Notes: generated from the sequence alone by a model not told the origin. DNA of 64,000 nt from Cobetia crustatorum (GCF_000591415.1 NZ_JEMF01000016.1:1-64000); one strand, 5' to 3'; shown: positions 35,923 to 47,705, numbered from the stretch's first letter. Translations and numbers: made by a program.

Positions 35923-36741
35923 TCAATCGTTGCTGTCGGACGTGATTTCGTTTCTGTCGTTATCCTGCGCCGCGGCGGTCTGACGCTCCAGGTTAGCCAG
36001 CATTCCGCGTAGGATTGATAGCTCACGACGCGTCGGCTCAGCACGTGAAAACAGGGCGCGCAGACGTTCTTCGGTCTGTGAGTGCGGTTGATTGAGGAAG
36101 CCGGAGCCACGCAGTGCGCGGCCGAGGTGCTCATGGAAGTAGCCCAACTGTTCACGGGTTGGTAACTGGTCGTCCTCACGGCGCGCAGTAGGCTGCTCCT
36201 GCGTGTCTGAGATTGTCAGGCGCCATGCACTGCGGCATTCGTGTACTAGCACTTGGACCGCCTGAGAGACGTTCAGAATGCCGTAGGCCGGATTGGTGGG
36301 AATCGACACCTGGTGCGTGCAGCAGGCGATTTCCTCGTTGGTGAGGCCGAAACGCTCGCGCCCGAAGACCAGTGCGACTTTGCCGTCGCGCGCGGTATCG
36401 ATAGCTTGTGTGGCCATCTCGCGCGGCTCATCGAAGTGTGGCAGCGGTAAGCTTCTCAGGCGAGCGCTGGCCCCGATGACCAGCTGGCAATCGCTGACCG
36501 CTTCCTCAAGGCTTTCGACGACACGTGCGTTCTCCAATAGTTCAGATGCGCCGCTGGCCATGCGCGTCGCCTCTTCATCAGGGAAGCAGCGCGGATTGAC
36601 CAGCACCAAATCCTTGATGCCCATGGTCAGAATGGCACGTGCTGTGGCGCCGATATTACCGGGGTGGAAGGTCTGTACCAGCACGACGCGCAGATTGTCG
36701 AGGAGGGTGGTGGCCTGAGGAGAGGTAGGAGTGTCTGTCAT
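35923..36741 (-). CDS. trmJ: tRNA (cytidine/uridine-2'-O-)-methyltransferase TrmJ
   Basis: A SPOUT-family methyltransferase that modifies position 32 of tRNA. The 272-residue protein has VLVQTFHPGNIGATARA at the N-terminus, VFGRERFGLTNEE, and the C-terminal knot IPTNPAYGILNVSQAVQV that binds S-adenosylmethionine. The ATG at 36741 follows AGGA by nine bases; the longer frame lacks support. It is a single gene transcribed in the same direction as groESL upstream of it. Confidence 0.92.
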   Translation of the reverse strand: MTDTPTSPQATTLLDNLRVVLVQTFHPGNIGATARAILTMGIKDLVLVNPRCFPDEEATRMASGASELLENARVVESLEEAVSDCQLVIGASARLRSLPLPHFDEPREMATQAIDTARDGKVALVFGRERFGLTNEEIACCTHQVSIPTNPAYGILNVSQAVQVLVHECRSAWRLTISDTQEQPTARREDDQLPTREQLGYFHEHLGRALRGSGFLNQPHSQTEERLRALFSRAEPTRRELSILRGMLANLERQTAAAQDNDRNEITSDSND

Positions 36742-36867
36742 GGGGAAATCCTGGGCGAGCAGTGATCGGTCGGCAGTGACCATGTGGCGCGGTGCCGGAA
36801 AAAAGGCATCTAGTGTAGCGCGGCGCGAGGAATGCGTCAGGCCACATGAGGAGGGGATGACAGGCAC

Positions 36868-36900
36868 AAAAAAACCGCCCCTGCTTGCGCAGGAGCGGTT
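36868..36900 (-). terminator. Terminator after groEL
   Basis: On the minus strand AACCGCTCCTGC, loop GCAA, GCAGGGGCGGTT form a 12-bp stem with one mismatch followed by seven T residues, 36 bases past the groEL stop. It separates groESL from trmJ. Confidence 0.9.
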
Positions 36901-36936
36901 CGATCCACGACGAATACGTCGAGGGGTAGAGCTGGC

Positions 36937-38595
<1,659 letters not shown>

Positions 38596-38633
38596 TCAGT
38601 AAGTCGAAGCGTTTGAACCGGAAACGCCGGAAA

Positions 38634-38927
38634 TCAGCCTTCCACCACGGCGAGGATGTCGCTCTCGCTCATGATCAGCACCTCTTCGCCGTCGATTTTC
38701 TGCTTCTCGACGCCGTAGCCATCCTTGAAGATCACGGTGTCGCCGACTTTAACGTCTAGCGGGCGAACTTCACCGTTTTCGAGGATGCGACCGTTACCGG
38801 CAGCGAGGATTTCGCCACGGGTCGGCTTTTCTTGGGCGCTGCCGGGCAGAACGATGCCACCTGCAGTCTTCTGTTCTTCTTCCACGCGACGGACTATGAC
38901 GCGATCGTGCAAGGGACGGATGTTCAT
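38634..38927 (-). CDS. groES: Co-chaperonin GroES
   Basis: The 97-residue lid of the GroEL chamber. It begins [21 protein letters not shown], contains the mobile loop [14 protein letters not shown], and ends DILAVVEG. The ribosome-binding site AGGAGAACGTGAGCA precedes the ATG. Confidence 0.98.
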   Translation of the reverse strand: MNIRPLHDRVIVRRVEEEQKTAGGIVLPGSAQEKPTRGEILAAGNGRILENGEVRPLDVKVGDTVIFKDGYGVEKQKIDGEEVLIMSESDILAVVEG

Positions 38928-39056
38928 TGCTCACGTTCTCCTGATGGTAAATCCCGTCAGCAGCCGGTCTTTGCCGGACAATCTGACGTTCAATGGGGTT
39001 GCCTACCGAGTGTTCAGCCACGCCGCCAAGGCTTGGCCGTTATCCATGCTTCGCAT

Positions 39057-39084
39057 TTATGGTGGCGAGATGACAGCTTTCAAG
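39057..39084 (-). promoter_or_regulatory. Sigma-32-like heat-shock promoter of groESL
   Basis: On the minus strand CTTGAA (39084-39079) is followed after 14 bases by CACCATAA (39064-39057), close to the sigma-32 pattern CTTGAA-N14-CCCCATnT. No CIRCE repeat is present, so control by the heat-shock sigma factor is the likely mode. The leader to groES would be about 120 bases. The rest of the gap up to fxsA (39085-39443) shows no gene. Confidence 0.7.
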
Positions 39085-39443
39085 TAGGCGATCATAAAAA
39101 AAATTCAAACTCGAAGGTTTACTGCGTCGCACAAAAGCTACACACCTGGCAGGACGACACAATATCAGGTGGGTCTTCATGATGAATCAAGGACTTGAGT
39201 GTATCTGAGCGCAGCCATCACATCATTCAGATGTGCTGCGCAGAGAATGTCCATTGGTACAAGAGTCAGTCGCCGATCATGCCGTTCACGACTGCATCAT
39301 AAATCACCAGCGCAGCGTTAATCTGCACTGGTGATAGAGGGCATTGGTAGAAGTCGTCATGAGACAAGCTCGCTCGCTTGGGAGGCGAGATCGGCATTGG
39401 AACTGGCATCATTTCGCAGACGGCCAGAGGCACTGGCAGTGGA

Positions 39444-40004
39444 TCAGAGGCGGGGCTCGTCACGGCTGATGTAATCGCCTTCCAGTGGTTGGCCGTCGCT
39501 GTGGTGTTTTTGGCCTTGCTGGTCGCCGGTACGCTGATTGTCATGCTCTGTATGAGACGTGCTGCCACTGGAGTCGCTTGCTGACGCTCCCCAGCTGCTG
39601 GCATGTGTCTGTTGTGACGGACGCGATGCCTTGAAGCGTTTCTTGAAGAAACGCGCCAGCGGGCTATTACCGCTCAAACTGCGTGTCAGCAGGCTTCGCG
39701 AGGCGGGTAGCAAGCAGAGCAGCCCGAGTGCATCAGACAGAAAGCCTGGCGCCATCAATAACGCACCACCAAAGATGAGAGCTGCGCCTTCCATCAGCTC
39801 ACCAGACGGCATTTCCCCGCGTTGCAGACGCTCTTGCGCGCGCATCAGCGTGGCGCGTCCTTCACGCTTTATCAGGTGCAAACCGACGGCACCGGTAATC
39901 AGTACCATGGCAAGCGTGGGTAATAGTCCAATCTGGCTGCCGAGGCTGAACAGCACTACAAAGTCCAGCAACCCGAACAGGGTAATCACTAGCAGTATGG
40001 GCAT
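39444..40004 (-). CDS. fxsA: FxsA family inner-membrane protein
   Basis: A 186-residue membrane protein related to FxsA, which relieves F-plasmid exclusion of phage T7 in E. coli; its normal role is unknown. It has hydrophobic segments at about 1-20, 25-45 and 72-100, then a polar C-terminal tail rich in Ser, His and Gln of about 60 residues. The ATG at 40004 follows GGGAG. fxsA often lies beside groESL in gammaproteobacteria, as here. Confidence 0.88.
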   Translation of the reverse strand: MPILLVITLFGLLDFVVLFSLGSQIGLLPTLAMVLITGAVGLHLIKREGRATLMRAQERLQRGEMPSGELMEGAALIFGGALLMAPGFLSDALGLLCLLPASRSLLTRSLSGNSPLARFFKKRFKASRPSQQTHASSWGASASDSSGSTSHTEHDNQRTGDQQGQKHHSDGQPLEGDYISRDEPRL

Positions 40005-40342
40005 TATGTCTCCCGGATCACGTAAGCGGCAGTGCATGCCAATCCCATAAGGGTAAACCAGCCGCCGAGCGGGGAACAGTCGCAGAATGCGGTTACTGGC
40101 CTGATAAGGATGAGCTCAGTGCGGTCTACGCTGGCGCAGTAGGGTGTGGGGTGCCATGCTATGCTGCGGTGCACCATAAATATCCTGGTGTCACTCTCGG
40201 CATGGAGTGACGAGCGCGTGCCAATAGCGTGACGAGGGCACAACGTTGAGAAAAGTGAGTCTCTTCGTTGGTCAGTTTTTCAAGCGTTGAGGCACGACAC
40301 GCGCCAACCTGTTGCACTGCACCATGTGATTATTGGCGAAAT

Positions 40343-40409
40343 TGATCACGTTTATGATTTCGGGACAATCGACACTCAATGTGATCATCGCACGGCATGC
40401 GGCGATCAC
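40343..40409 (+). promoter_or_regulatory. Operator-like dyads upstream of the SDR gene
   Basis: GTGATCATCGCA (40381-40392) and TGCGGCGATCAC (40398-40409) form a 12-base inverted repeat with two mismatches and a five-base spacer; another TGATCAC is at 40343-40349. They lie 50-115 bases before the SDR start, inside the 455-base divergent gap with fxsA, which has no gene. A dimeric regulator is a reasonable inference. Confidence 0.4.
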
Positions 40410-40459
40410 CTTCGGCAGTCACATTGGACATGTCGATAGCTAATCAGGGGAGAGGAGAA

Positions 40460-41221
40460 ATGGAGCTTAACGACAAGGTCATCGCGATTACAGGCGGTGC
40501 ACGTGGGTTGGGCCTGGCGATGGCGCGATACTTGGGCAACAAGGGTGCCTTGTTGGCACTACTGGATATTGAGCAAGGCGCACTGGATGACGCTGTCGCG
40601 AGTCTGGAGGCGGCAGGGGTCAAGGCACAGGGATTCGTGGCCAATGTGGCTGATGAGACGTCTGTGACGGCGGCCTTTTCGGCCATCAAGGGGTCTTTGG
40701 GGCCGGTAAGCGGGCTAGTCAATAATGCTGGCATCACTCGCGATGGTCTGCTGATCAAGGCACGTGACGGAGTGGTGGAAAAGACAATGTCGTTGTCGAG
40801 CTGGCAGCAGGTGATTGATGTCAACCTGACGGGCGTTTTTCTGTGCACCCGTGAGGCCGCCAGTCAGATGATCGAAGCCGGCCAGCCGGGCGTGATTGTC
40901 AATATCTCCAGCATTTCACGTGCCGGTAACATGGGGCAGAGTAACTACACTGCTGCCAAGGCCGGTGTGGCGGCCATGAGCGTGACCTGGGCCAAGGAAC
41001 TGGCGCGTTACAAGATACGTGTCGGGGCCGTGGCGCCGGGCTTCATTGCCACCGAGATGACGGCTGGCATGAAGCCGGAGATGCTCGACAAGATCAAGAG
41101 TGGTATTCCGATGCGGGACTTGGGGCGTCCGGAAGATATTGCGAGCAGCGTGGCGTTCATCTTTGATAATGACTACTTCACCGGTCGTGTGATTGAGTGT
41201 GATGGCGGTCTACGCATCTGA
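40460..41221 (+). CDS. FabG-like short-chain dehydrogenase/reductase
   Basis: A 253-residue SDR, probably an NADPH-dependent 3-oxoacyl-ACP/CoA reductase. It shows TGGARGLG (11-18), VNNAGITRDG (87-96) and the catalytic Y163/K167 in NYTAAK with S150-S151. FabG-type enzymes occur in several copies and this one is not in a fatty-acid operon, so the substrate is unknown. The start at 40460 follows GAGGAG. A hairpin terminator follows. Confidence 0.88.
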   Translation: MELNDKVIAITGGARGLGLAMARYLGNKGALLALLDIEQGALDDAVASLEAAGVKAQGFVANVADETSVTAAFSAIKGSLGPVSGLVNNAGITRDGLLIKARDGVVEKTMSLSSWQQVIDVNLTGVFLCTREAASQMIEAGQPGVIVNISSISRAGNMGQSNYTAAKAGVAAMSVTWAKELARYKIRVGAVAPGFIATEMTAGMKPEMLDKIKSGIPMRDLGRPEDIASSVAFIFDNDYFTGRVIECDGGLRI

Positions 41222-41280
41222 TCGTCACGATTCTGGCTGCTTTGCGTGGTACATGAATCGAAAGTGCGGTATCTGAAAGC

Positions 41281-41315
41281 CTCCACGACCCTCCATGGTC
41301 GTGGAGCTTTTGGGT
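41281..41315 (+). terminator. Terminator after the SDR gene
   Basis: CTCCACGACC and GGTCGTGGAG form a 10-bp stem (extendable by AAG/CTT) around CTCCAT, followed by CTTTTGGGTTTT. Confidence 0.85.
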
Positions 41316-41453
41316 TTTCGGTGTAGCTCATCTCAATGCTTTCATCAGCTGAGATGATTGCGCTTGATGGACGATGAGGTCGGTCATGCATCCGAAAAGT
41401 GCTGTAATGCGTATGGTGAGTATCACGGTTCATTTCGTACAAGGAGTCTCGTC

Positions 41454-41951
41454 ATGCAACGTCGCCAATTCATGGGGCTGATACTGGGAGGGGGAGCGAT
41501 GCTGGCGCTGCCGAAATTGGCAGCCGCACGCCCTGACCCTGAGCTCGAGCGCTCGGCCGATATCACCGAGCTGTCGCTGAGTGACGAAGAGTGGCGTTCG
41601 CGCTTGAGTGCCGAGCAGTATCGGGTGCTGCGTGAAGAGGGCACTGAGCGTTCAGGCTCCAGTGCCCTCAACAATGAGCACCGTGAGGGCGAATACCATT
41701 GCGCCGGCTGTGATCTCGCGTTATTCACGTCCGCGGCCAAGTTTGAATCGGGCACCGGCTGGCCGAGTTTCTTTACTCATATTGATGGTCATCTATTGAG
41801 TAAGACTGACTACGGCCTGGTGTGGCCGCGTACCGAATATCACTGTGCACGTTGCGGTGGCCATCAAGGTCATGTCTTTGACGACGGCCCGAAGCCGACA
41901 GGGCTGCGCTGGTGCAATAATGGCGTAGCGCTGCGTTTCGTGCCGGCCTGA
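41454..41951 (+). CDS. msrB: Peptide-methionine (R)-S-oxide reductase with a Tat signal
   Basis: Repairs R-methionine sulfoxide in proteins. The 165-residue protein begins MQRRQFMGLILGGG followed by a hydrophobic stretch to about residue 25, a twin-arginine signal, so the enzyme should fold in the cytoplasm and act in the periplasm. Zinc cysteines are C83/C86 and C131/C134; the catalytic Cys is C154 in RWCNN. RBS AAGGAG precedes the start. The electron donor for a periplasmic MsrB is not encoded nearby. Confidence 0.9.
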   Translation: MQRRQFMGLILGGGAMLALPKLAAARPDPELERSADITELSLSDEEWRSRLSAEQYRVLREEGTERSGSSALNNEHREGEYHCAGCDLALFTSAAKFESGTGWPSFFTHIDGHLLSKTDYGLVWPRTEYHCARCGGHQGHVFDDGPKPTGLRWCNNGVALRFVPA

Positions 41952-42024
41952 TCCGATGCCAATCGCTCGCTGAGTGTGTGGCTAAAGCAATATTGGCGCT
42001 TTGTGGTAACGTGACAGCATCGTG

Positions 42025-42070
42025 ATGCAGACGGCCCGGTCGATTCGACGACCGGGCCGTCTGCATTTTT
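42025..42070 (+). terminator. Terminator between msrB and tex
   Basis: A perfect 18-bp stem ATGCAGACGGCCCGGTCG / CGACCGGGCCGTCTGCAT with loop ATTCGA and a T-run (ATTTTTG). Confidence 0.93.
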
Positions 42071-42106
42071 GCCGAATGAATCCTGCTGTGAAGGGACCGA
42101 CGTTTC

Positions 42107-44530
42107 ATGGACGCTACCGTTACTGACGCCACTACCTCCCGCCCTGCACCGACGCTTTCACCTGCCACCACTGCCCGTCGTATCCAGCAAGCGCTGGCCG
42201 GCGAGCTTGGCGTACGTGAAGAACAGATCAGTGCCACTGTCGAGCTGCTGGATGGCGGTGCCACCGTGCCGTTCATCTCTCGCTACCGCAAAGAAGCGAC
42301 TGGCGGGCTTGATGACACCCAGATGCGTCTTCTGGAAGAGCGGCTGCGCTATCTGCGTGAGCTGGAAGACCGCCGTCAGGTGGTATTGGAGTCCATTGCT
42401 GAGCAGAACAAGCTGGATGCGGTGCTGGAGCGCGATATCCTGGCAGCTGATAGCAAGCAGCGGCTGGAAGATCTCTATCTGCCTTATCGCAAGAAGCGTC
42501 GCACCAAGGCCCAGATTGCACGTGAGGCAGGGCTTGAGCCGTTGGCTGATGCACTGTTGGCAGATCCGACGCTTGACCCCGAAGCGCAAGCCGCAAGGTA
42601 TGTTGATGCAGGGAAAGACGTCGCTGATACCAAGGCCGCGCTGGACGGTGCCAAGCAGGTTCTGATGGAACGCTTCGCGGAAGATGCCGCACTGGTCGGG
42701 CGTCTGCGTCAGCGGTTGTGGGATGACGGTATCCTTAGCGCACGCATGATGAAGGGTAAGGAGCAGGAGGGCGCCAAGTTCTCTGATTACTTTGAGCATG
42801 ATGAGGCGCTGCACAAGGCACCGTCACATCGTGCGCTGGCCATGCTGCGTGGGCGTAACGAAGGCATATTGAGCCTGGCACTCAAGTTGCCGGATGAAGA
42901 TGAGCTGCCGCGCCACCCGATGGAGGGTGCTATTGCGCATCACTTCACTATCGAAGATCACGGGCGTGCAGCAGATCGTTGGCTGAAAGAGGTGGTGCGC
43001 TGGACCTGGCGCGTCAAGCTCTATACCCATCTGGAAAGTGAGTTGGTCGGTCGCCTGCGTGAACGCGCTGAACTTGAAGCCATTCAGGTCTTTGCCGATA
43101 ACCTCAAGGACTTGTTGCTGGCCGCGCCAGCGGGCCCCAAGGCGACGATGGGGCTAGACCCCGGCCTGCGTACCGGCGTCAAGATCGCCGTTGTTGATGC
43201 CACCGGTAAGTATGTGGATCAGGCGACTATCTATCCGCATCCACCACACAATCGTTGGGATGCCTCAGTGGCTGAGTTGGTGCGTTTGGTTGAGCGCCAT
43301 GATGTTGAACTGCTTGCCATCGGCAACGGTACTGCCTCTCGTGAGACCGACAAGCTGGCGGCGGATGTATTGACGCGTCTCGCCGGGCGGCGCCTGCAGA
43401 AGGTGATGGTCAACGAGGCAGGGGCGTCCATCTACTCCGCCTCGGAATATGCCGCGCGCGAGTTCCCGGATCTGGATGTGACCATTCGTGGCGCGGTCTC
43501 CATCGCACGCCGCTTGCAGGACCCACTCGGTGAGCTGGTCAAGATTGAGCCCAAGTCCATCGGGGTCGGCCAGTATCAGCATGATGTCAGCCAAGTGCAG
43601 TTGGGACGTAGTCTGGAAGCGGTCGTCGAGGATTGCGTGAATGGGGTTGGGGTGGATCTCAACATGGCGTCCAGCGCATTACTGTCGCGTGTAGCGGGAC
43701 TCAATATCACGTTGGCCGAGAATATCGTTGCGCATCGAGATGCCAATGGCCGCTTCAGCTCACGCAAGGAGCTGCTGAAGGTGAGCCGCCTCGGGCCGCG
43801 TACGTTTGAACAGTGTGCCGGCTTCCTGCGTATCGCCGAGGGTGAGAACCCGCTGGATGCCAGCGCCGTTCACCCTGAGGCCTACCCGCTGGTCGAGCGT
43901 ATCGCCAGGGCGCATGGCCGTGAGCTGCCCAGCCTGCTGGGCGATAGCACCTTCCTGCGAACCGTGAAGCCTGCTGAATTCATCGATGAAAATTTCGGCC
44001 TGCCGACAGTGACCGATATTCTGCGTGAGCTAGACAAGCCGGGACGTGATCCGCGTCCAGAATTCCGCTTCGCCGAGTTCAAGGAAGGTGTCGAGAAGCT
44101 TAAAGATCTTGAACCAGGCATGAAGCTCGAGGGCGTCGTGACCAACGTGACTCACTTTGGAGCCTTCATCGACATCGGTGTGCATCAGGATGGACTGGTG
44201 CATATTTCGGCGCTATCCGAGAAGTTTGTCTCTGACCCACGTGAAGTGGTCAAGGCGGGTGACATCGTCACCGTCAAGGTGATGGAAGTCGATATTCCGC
44301 GTGCCCGTATCGCATTGAGCATGCGCATGAGTGATACCCCAGGCAGCAAGGAATCCCGTAACGAAGGGCGTCGTGGAGGGGATGGAGCAAATGGTAGTCG
44401 TGGGCGCCAAACGACTGGTGGCCAGAATCGCAGCGGAAATGCAGGCGGTAATCAGGCTGGTGGCGGAGCAGCACCAGCCAACAATGCAATGGCTGCCGCA
44501 CTGCTCAATGCTCGCAAACCGAAATCATAA
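42107..44530 (+). CDS. Tex family RNA-binding transcription accessory protein
   Basis: An 807-residue Tex/Spt6-like protein. The N-terminal helical region ([15 protein letters not shown]) is followed by the YqgF/RNase H-like domain ([19 protein letters not shown] near 348), a helix-hairpin-helix region ([21 protein letters not shown]) and an S1 RNA-binding domain at about 670-740 ([18 protein letters not shown]). The tail is Gly/Asn/Arg-rich. It is transcribed alone between two hairpins. Confidence 0.93.
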   Translation: MDATVTDATTSRPAPTLSPATTARRIQQALAGELGVREEQISATVELLDGGATVPFISRYRKEATGGLDDTQMRLLEERLRYLRELEDRRQVVLESIAEQNKLDAVLERDILAADSKQRLEDLYLPYRKKRRTKAQIAREAGLEPLADALLADPTLDPEAQAARYVDAGKDVADTKAALDGAKQVLMERFAEDAALVGRLRQRLWDDGILSARMMKGKEQEGAKFSDYFEHDEALHKAPSHRALAMLRGRNEGILSLALKLPDEDELPRHPMEGAIAHHFTIEDHGRAADRWLKEVVRWTWRVKLYTHLESELVGRLRERAELEAIQVFADNLKDLLLAAPAGPKATMGLDPGLRTGVKIAVVDATGKYVDQATIYPHPPHNRWDASVAELVRLVERHDVELLAIGNGTASRETDKLAADVLTRLAGRRLQKVMVNEAGASIYSASEYAAREFPDLDVTIRGAVSIARRLQDPLGELVKIEPKSIGVGQYQHDVSQVQLGRSLEAVVEDCVNGVGVDLNMASSALLSRVAGLNITLAENIVAHRDANGRFSSRKELLKVSRLGPRTFEQCAGFLRIAEGENPLDASAVHPEAYPLVERIARAHGRELPSLLGDSTFLRTVKPAEFIDENFGLPTVTDILRELDKPGRDPRPEFRFAEFKEGVEKLKDLEPGMKLEGVVTNVTHFGAFIDIGVHQDGLVHISALSEKFVSDPREVVKAGDIVTVKVMEVDIPRARIALSMRMSDTPGSKESRNEGRRGGDGANGSRGRQTTGGQNRSGNAGGNQAGGGAAPANNAMAAALLNARKPKS

Positions 44531-44575
44531 GCCTTGAAAGCATTTTTTACGCGCCCATAATGTGGGCATACTGAC

Positions 44576-44605
44576 AGACGCGAACGGTGACTGCCGTTCG
44601 CGTCT
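44576..44605 (+). terminator. Hairpin after tex
   Basis: AGACGCGAACGG and CCGTTCGCGTCT form a 12-bp stem with loop TGACTG, followed by TGCATGG rather than a T-run. It may terminate tex weakly or lie in the gshA leader; a smaller GCCCA/TGGGC hairpin is at 44552-44566. Confidence 0.6.
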
Positions 44606-44693
44606 TGCATGGCATACAGCGCATGACGCGAGCCATGGTCATCCAATTCGACCGGAGAGGCTGGGCTTCTCCCCATGCGAAAGGGTTAATACC

Positions 44694-46292
44694 TTGTCCG
44701 AGCAACTCGCGTCCGCCATTGCGCGACTAAAGGCCCCCGCCCGTCAGGGACTCTTCGGGCGCCTGCGTCGTGGTATCGAGAAGGAAGGCTTGCGGGTCAA
44801 CGCTGACGGTCAGATCAGCCAGACTTCGCATCCGCGTGCACTAGGCTCCAAGCTGACTCACCCGTATATCACCACGGATTATTCTGAGTCATTGCTCGAA
44901 TACATCACGCCAGTGTTTACCCGCCCGAAGGATTCGCTGGAGTTTCTGGCGGACCTGCATCGCTTCAGTTACCGCAATCTGGGTGATGAGCTGATCTGGC
45001 CAGCGAGCATGCCGCCGCGTCTGAATGGTAACGACAGTGTGCCGATTGCCGACTACGGCACCTCCAATAGCGGCACCATGAAACATATCTACCGCAAGGG
45101 TCTGGATGTCCGCTACGGACGCATCATGCAGTCCATTGCCGGAATTCATTACAACTTCTCGTTGCCGGATGATTTCTGGGTGCTGCTACAGCGCCTTGAA
45201 GGTGCAGAGGGGGAGGATGCACGTGATTTTCGCTCGCGTCGCTACTTCGAGTTGATACGCAACTTCCGCCGTCATAGCTGGATTCTGCTCTATCTGTTTG
45301 GTGCTTCACCGGGGGTTGACGAGAGTTTCCTCGATGGCGGTAACGATGATCGCCTCAAGCGTCAGGCGGACCGCAGTCTGGTCTCGGCATACGCGACCAG
45401 CTTGCGGATGTCTGATCTCGGGTATCAAAACAAGGTGCAGGCTCAGCTCAAGATCTGCTTCAACTCTCTGGACAACTTCGTCGGGACGCTGCGTCACGCC
45501 ATCGTCACGCCGTGGAAGGATTACGAGAAGCTGGGAGTGAAGCAGACAGATGGCAGCTGGTCGCAGCTCTCCAGCAGTATTCTTCAGATCGAGAACGAAT
45601 ATTACTCGGATATTCGTCCCAAGCGTGTCACCAAGCAGAACGAGACACCGAGTCAGGCGTTGGAAGGGCGTGGCGTCGAGTACATCGAAGTACGTTGTCT
45701 GGATCTCAACCCGTTTCTGCCGTTGGGCATCGATGAGACTCAGATTCGTTTCCTCGATACCTTCCTCATCTGGTGTTTGCTGACGGAAAGTCCGTGGATC
45801 GATGATGAAGAGTGCGCGAATCTCGATAACAGCAAGCGTCGTGTTGTCGAGGCGGGTCGTGATCCGTCGTTGACTCTCAACGTCAAGGGCGAGGAGCGCA
45901 AGCTGCGTGAGATTGCCGCCAACGTGATGGATGAGCTGGGTGAAGTCGCTGGCCTGTTGGATGGCGATGACAAGGCGGGTAGTGCGCACCGTGATGCTCT
46001 CGCGGCACTGGCGCCGCGCTTCGATCAACCGGACAGCACGCCCTCTGGTCGCTTGCTGACCAGCATGATCGACAATGGCAGCAATTTCGTCGATGAGGTG
46101 ATGGGGCTGGCGCGCGGTCAGGCCGAGCAATTCAAGGCTGAGCCAATGGAGCGCGCGCGCGGTTATCTGCTGGACCAGCTGGTTGAGACCTCCCTGCAGC
46201 AGCAGGGGGATATCGAGGCAGGTGACCATCAGGACTTCGATACCTTCATGGCCGAGTACTTTGCCTCTGCTCACGCCACGCAACCCGCTTGA
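44694..46292 (+). CDS. gshA: Glutamate-cysteine ligase
   Basis: The first enzyme of glutathione synthesis, 532 residues. RGIEKEGLRV, the TDYSESLLEYITP substrate/metal region, and GIHYNFSLPDDFW are typical of the proteobacterial type I enzyme. I choose the TTG at 44694 (LSEQLASAIARL), preceded by AAGGG nine bases upstream and giving a length close to E. coli (518); the open frame to 44562 has no ribosome-binding site. gshB is not present here. Confidence 0.92.
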   Translation: MSEQLASAIARLKAPARQGLFGRLRRGIEKEGLRVNADGQISQTSHPRALGSKLTHPYITTDYSESLLEYITPVFTRPKDSLEFLADLHRFSYRNLGDELIWPASMPPRLNGNDSVPIADYGTSNSGTMKHIYRKGLDVRYGRIMQSIAGIHYNFSLPDDFWVLLQRLEGAEGEDARDFRSRRYFELIRNFRRHSWILLYLFGASPGVDESFLDGGNDDRLKRQADRSLVSAYATSLRMSDLGYQNKVQAQLKICFNSLDNFVGTLRHAIVTPWKDYEKLGVKQTDGSWSQLSSSILQIENEYYSDIRPKRVTKQNETPSQALEGRGVEYIEVRCLDLNPFLPLGIDETQIRFLDTFLIWCLLTESPWIDDEECANLDNSKRRVVEAGRDPSLTLNVKGEERKLREIAANVMDELGEVAGLLDGDDKAGSAHRDALAALAPRFDQPDSTPSGRLLTSMIDNGSNFVDEVMGLARGQAEQFKAEPMERARGYLLDQLVETSLQQQGDIEAGDHQDFDTFMAEYFASAHATQPA

Positions 46293-46394
46293 TTATCAGG
46301 CGCAACGCCAATTCATGTTCAGGTCATCAGGCCAAGGCATGATGGGGTGTATCTGTTGATGGTGGCATGACTTGGTGTCAGGTCATGGACGTAC

Positions 46395-46429
46395 CGCTAC
46401 CGGCGCCTTCTTTTGGAGCGCCGGTAGCG
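46395..46429 (+). terminator. Hairpin after gshA
   Basis: CGCTACCGGCGC and GCGCCGGTAGCG form a perfect 12-bp stem with an 11-base loop (CTTCTTTTGGA). There is no T-run afterwards, so termination is possible but not certain. The remaining bases to dsbB (46430-46528) show nothing. Confidence 0.6.
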
Positions 46430-46528
46430 TATCCAGCCTTGAGAATGTCCCGATACACTGATCAGATCTCTCGTTTCTCTCTTATTCATCACGACTCCTG
46501 ACGGAGTCCAGACAAGCAAGGACAGCAA

Positions 46529-47080
46529 ATGGCACAGACGGAACATGATTCAGGGCAGCAGGCGGCGGGTAGCAAGGGAGGCCTGGCACATTGGAACGGG
46601 CGTCAGTGGTGCCTGCTGGGGGCGCTGGGGTGCGCGTTGCTGCTCGGTGTCGCCTTCGTGCTGCAGTTTGCCTTTGGAATGGCGCCGTGTTCGCTGTGTA
46701 TTTTCCAGCGCGTTGCAGTGGCCGTCGCGGGCGCATTCTTCCTGCTGGGGGCATTGCATGGCCCCGGGCGTATCGGCACACGTATCTACGCGCTAGGTGC
46801 CCTCGCGGGGACTATCGGCGCTATCGTGCTGGCAGGCCGCCATGTCTGGTTGCAGTCGCTGCCGCCGGACCAAGTGCCGAGCTGTGGCCCGGGCCTGAAC
46901 TACATGCTGGAAGTGTTGCCGGTCTGGGATGTGATTACCCAGGTGTTGAATGCTTCCGGGGAATGCGCTCAAATCAGTGGTCAGCTACTTGGGCTGTCGA
47001 TTCCCGAATGGTCGCTGATGGGCTTCTGCGGATTAGCACTGGTGCCGCTGGCGATGCTGTGGAGCAGCTTTCGCCGTTGA
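46529..47080 (+). CDS. dsbB: Disulfide bond formation protein DsbB
   Basis: Inner-membrane quinone reductase that reoxidises DsbA. The 183-residue protein has four membrane segments, the first redox pair C54-x2-C57 (APCSLC) and a second pair C119/C146 in the second periplasmic loop. The N-terminal 20 residues are a polar extension. rsd follows 127 bases later. Confidence 0.93.
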   Translation: MAQTEHDSGQQAAGSKGGLAHWNGRQWCLLGALGCALLLGVAFVLQFAFGMAPCSLCIFQRVAVAVAGAFFLLGALHGPGRIGTRIYALGALAGTIGAIVLAGRHVWLQSLPPDQVPSCGPGLNYMLEVLPVWDVITQVLNASGECAQISGQLLGLSIPEWSLMGFCGLALVPLAMLWSSFRR

Positions 47081-47207
47081 AGCCACACACCCTGACATCA
47101 TGGTGGGGGGTTGGCAGCGCTGAATGCATAGAGGATAGTGGGTTGGCAGCGGGTCTGGCCGAGAGCGGCAGGCCTATCCTGATCGGGTTATGCCAGAGGA
47201 GGCGCCC

Positions 47208-47705
47208 ATGCTGGAGGAATGCACCACTGCGGCGGAACGCTTTCGTGGCGTTCATCAGCTGATAGATCGCTGGCTGGACCAGCGCCGCGAAATGCTGGTC
47301 AGCTTCATGGACCTGCACGAGGCTTGTGTGAGTGATCTTGATCAGCTGGACATGACGCGCGTCAATCGCTTCATTGAGCTGTTGATGGATTACATCTCGG
47401 CAGGACATTTCGAGGTTTATCCTCAGCTCAAGGAAGAGGGGCGCGTGTTTGAGGATACGAATGCGCTGGCAGTGGCTGACAAGCTGATGCTGCGTCTTGA
47501 GCCTTCCACTGAGCTGGTACTGTCCTTCGATGAGGATTTCTCTAGCCCGACCCGTTGTCAGCACTATCGTGCACGTCTGCCGGAATGGCTGGCACGACTG
47601 CAGGAAGGTCTGACTGAGCGCTTCGCGCTGGAAGACCAACTGATTCAGCGTCTGCACGCTGTACACGAACCGGCATGCCAGACGCGTCAGCAGCCAGTGG
47701 CCTGA
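47208..47705 (+). CDS. rsd: Rsd/AlgQ-type anti-sigma-70 factor
   Basis: A 165-residue helical protein that binds the housekeeping sigma factor. RFRGVHQLIDRWLDQRREMLVSF and the VNRFIELLMDYISAGHFEVY core match Rsd and Pseudomonas AlgQ. ATG 47208 has GAGGAGG at the right distance, whereas ATG 47190 does not. It is followed by a strong terminator. Confidence 0.9.
   Translation: MLEECTTAAERFRGVHQLIDRWLDQRREMLVSFMDLHEACVSDLDQLDMTRVNRFIELLMDYISAGHFEVYPQLKEEGRVFEDTNALAVADKLMLRLEPSTELVLSFDEDFSSPTRCQHYRARLPEWLARLQEGLTERFALEDQLIQRLHAVHEPACQTRQQPVA

Noticed and set aside
40321-40400. CRP binding site upstream of the SDR gene
   Set aside because: TGTGA half-sites occur, but none has a matching TCACA at the six-base spacing.
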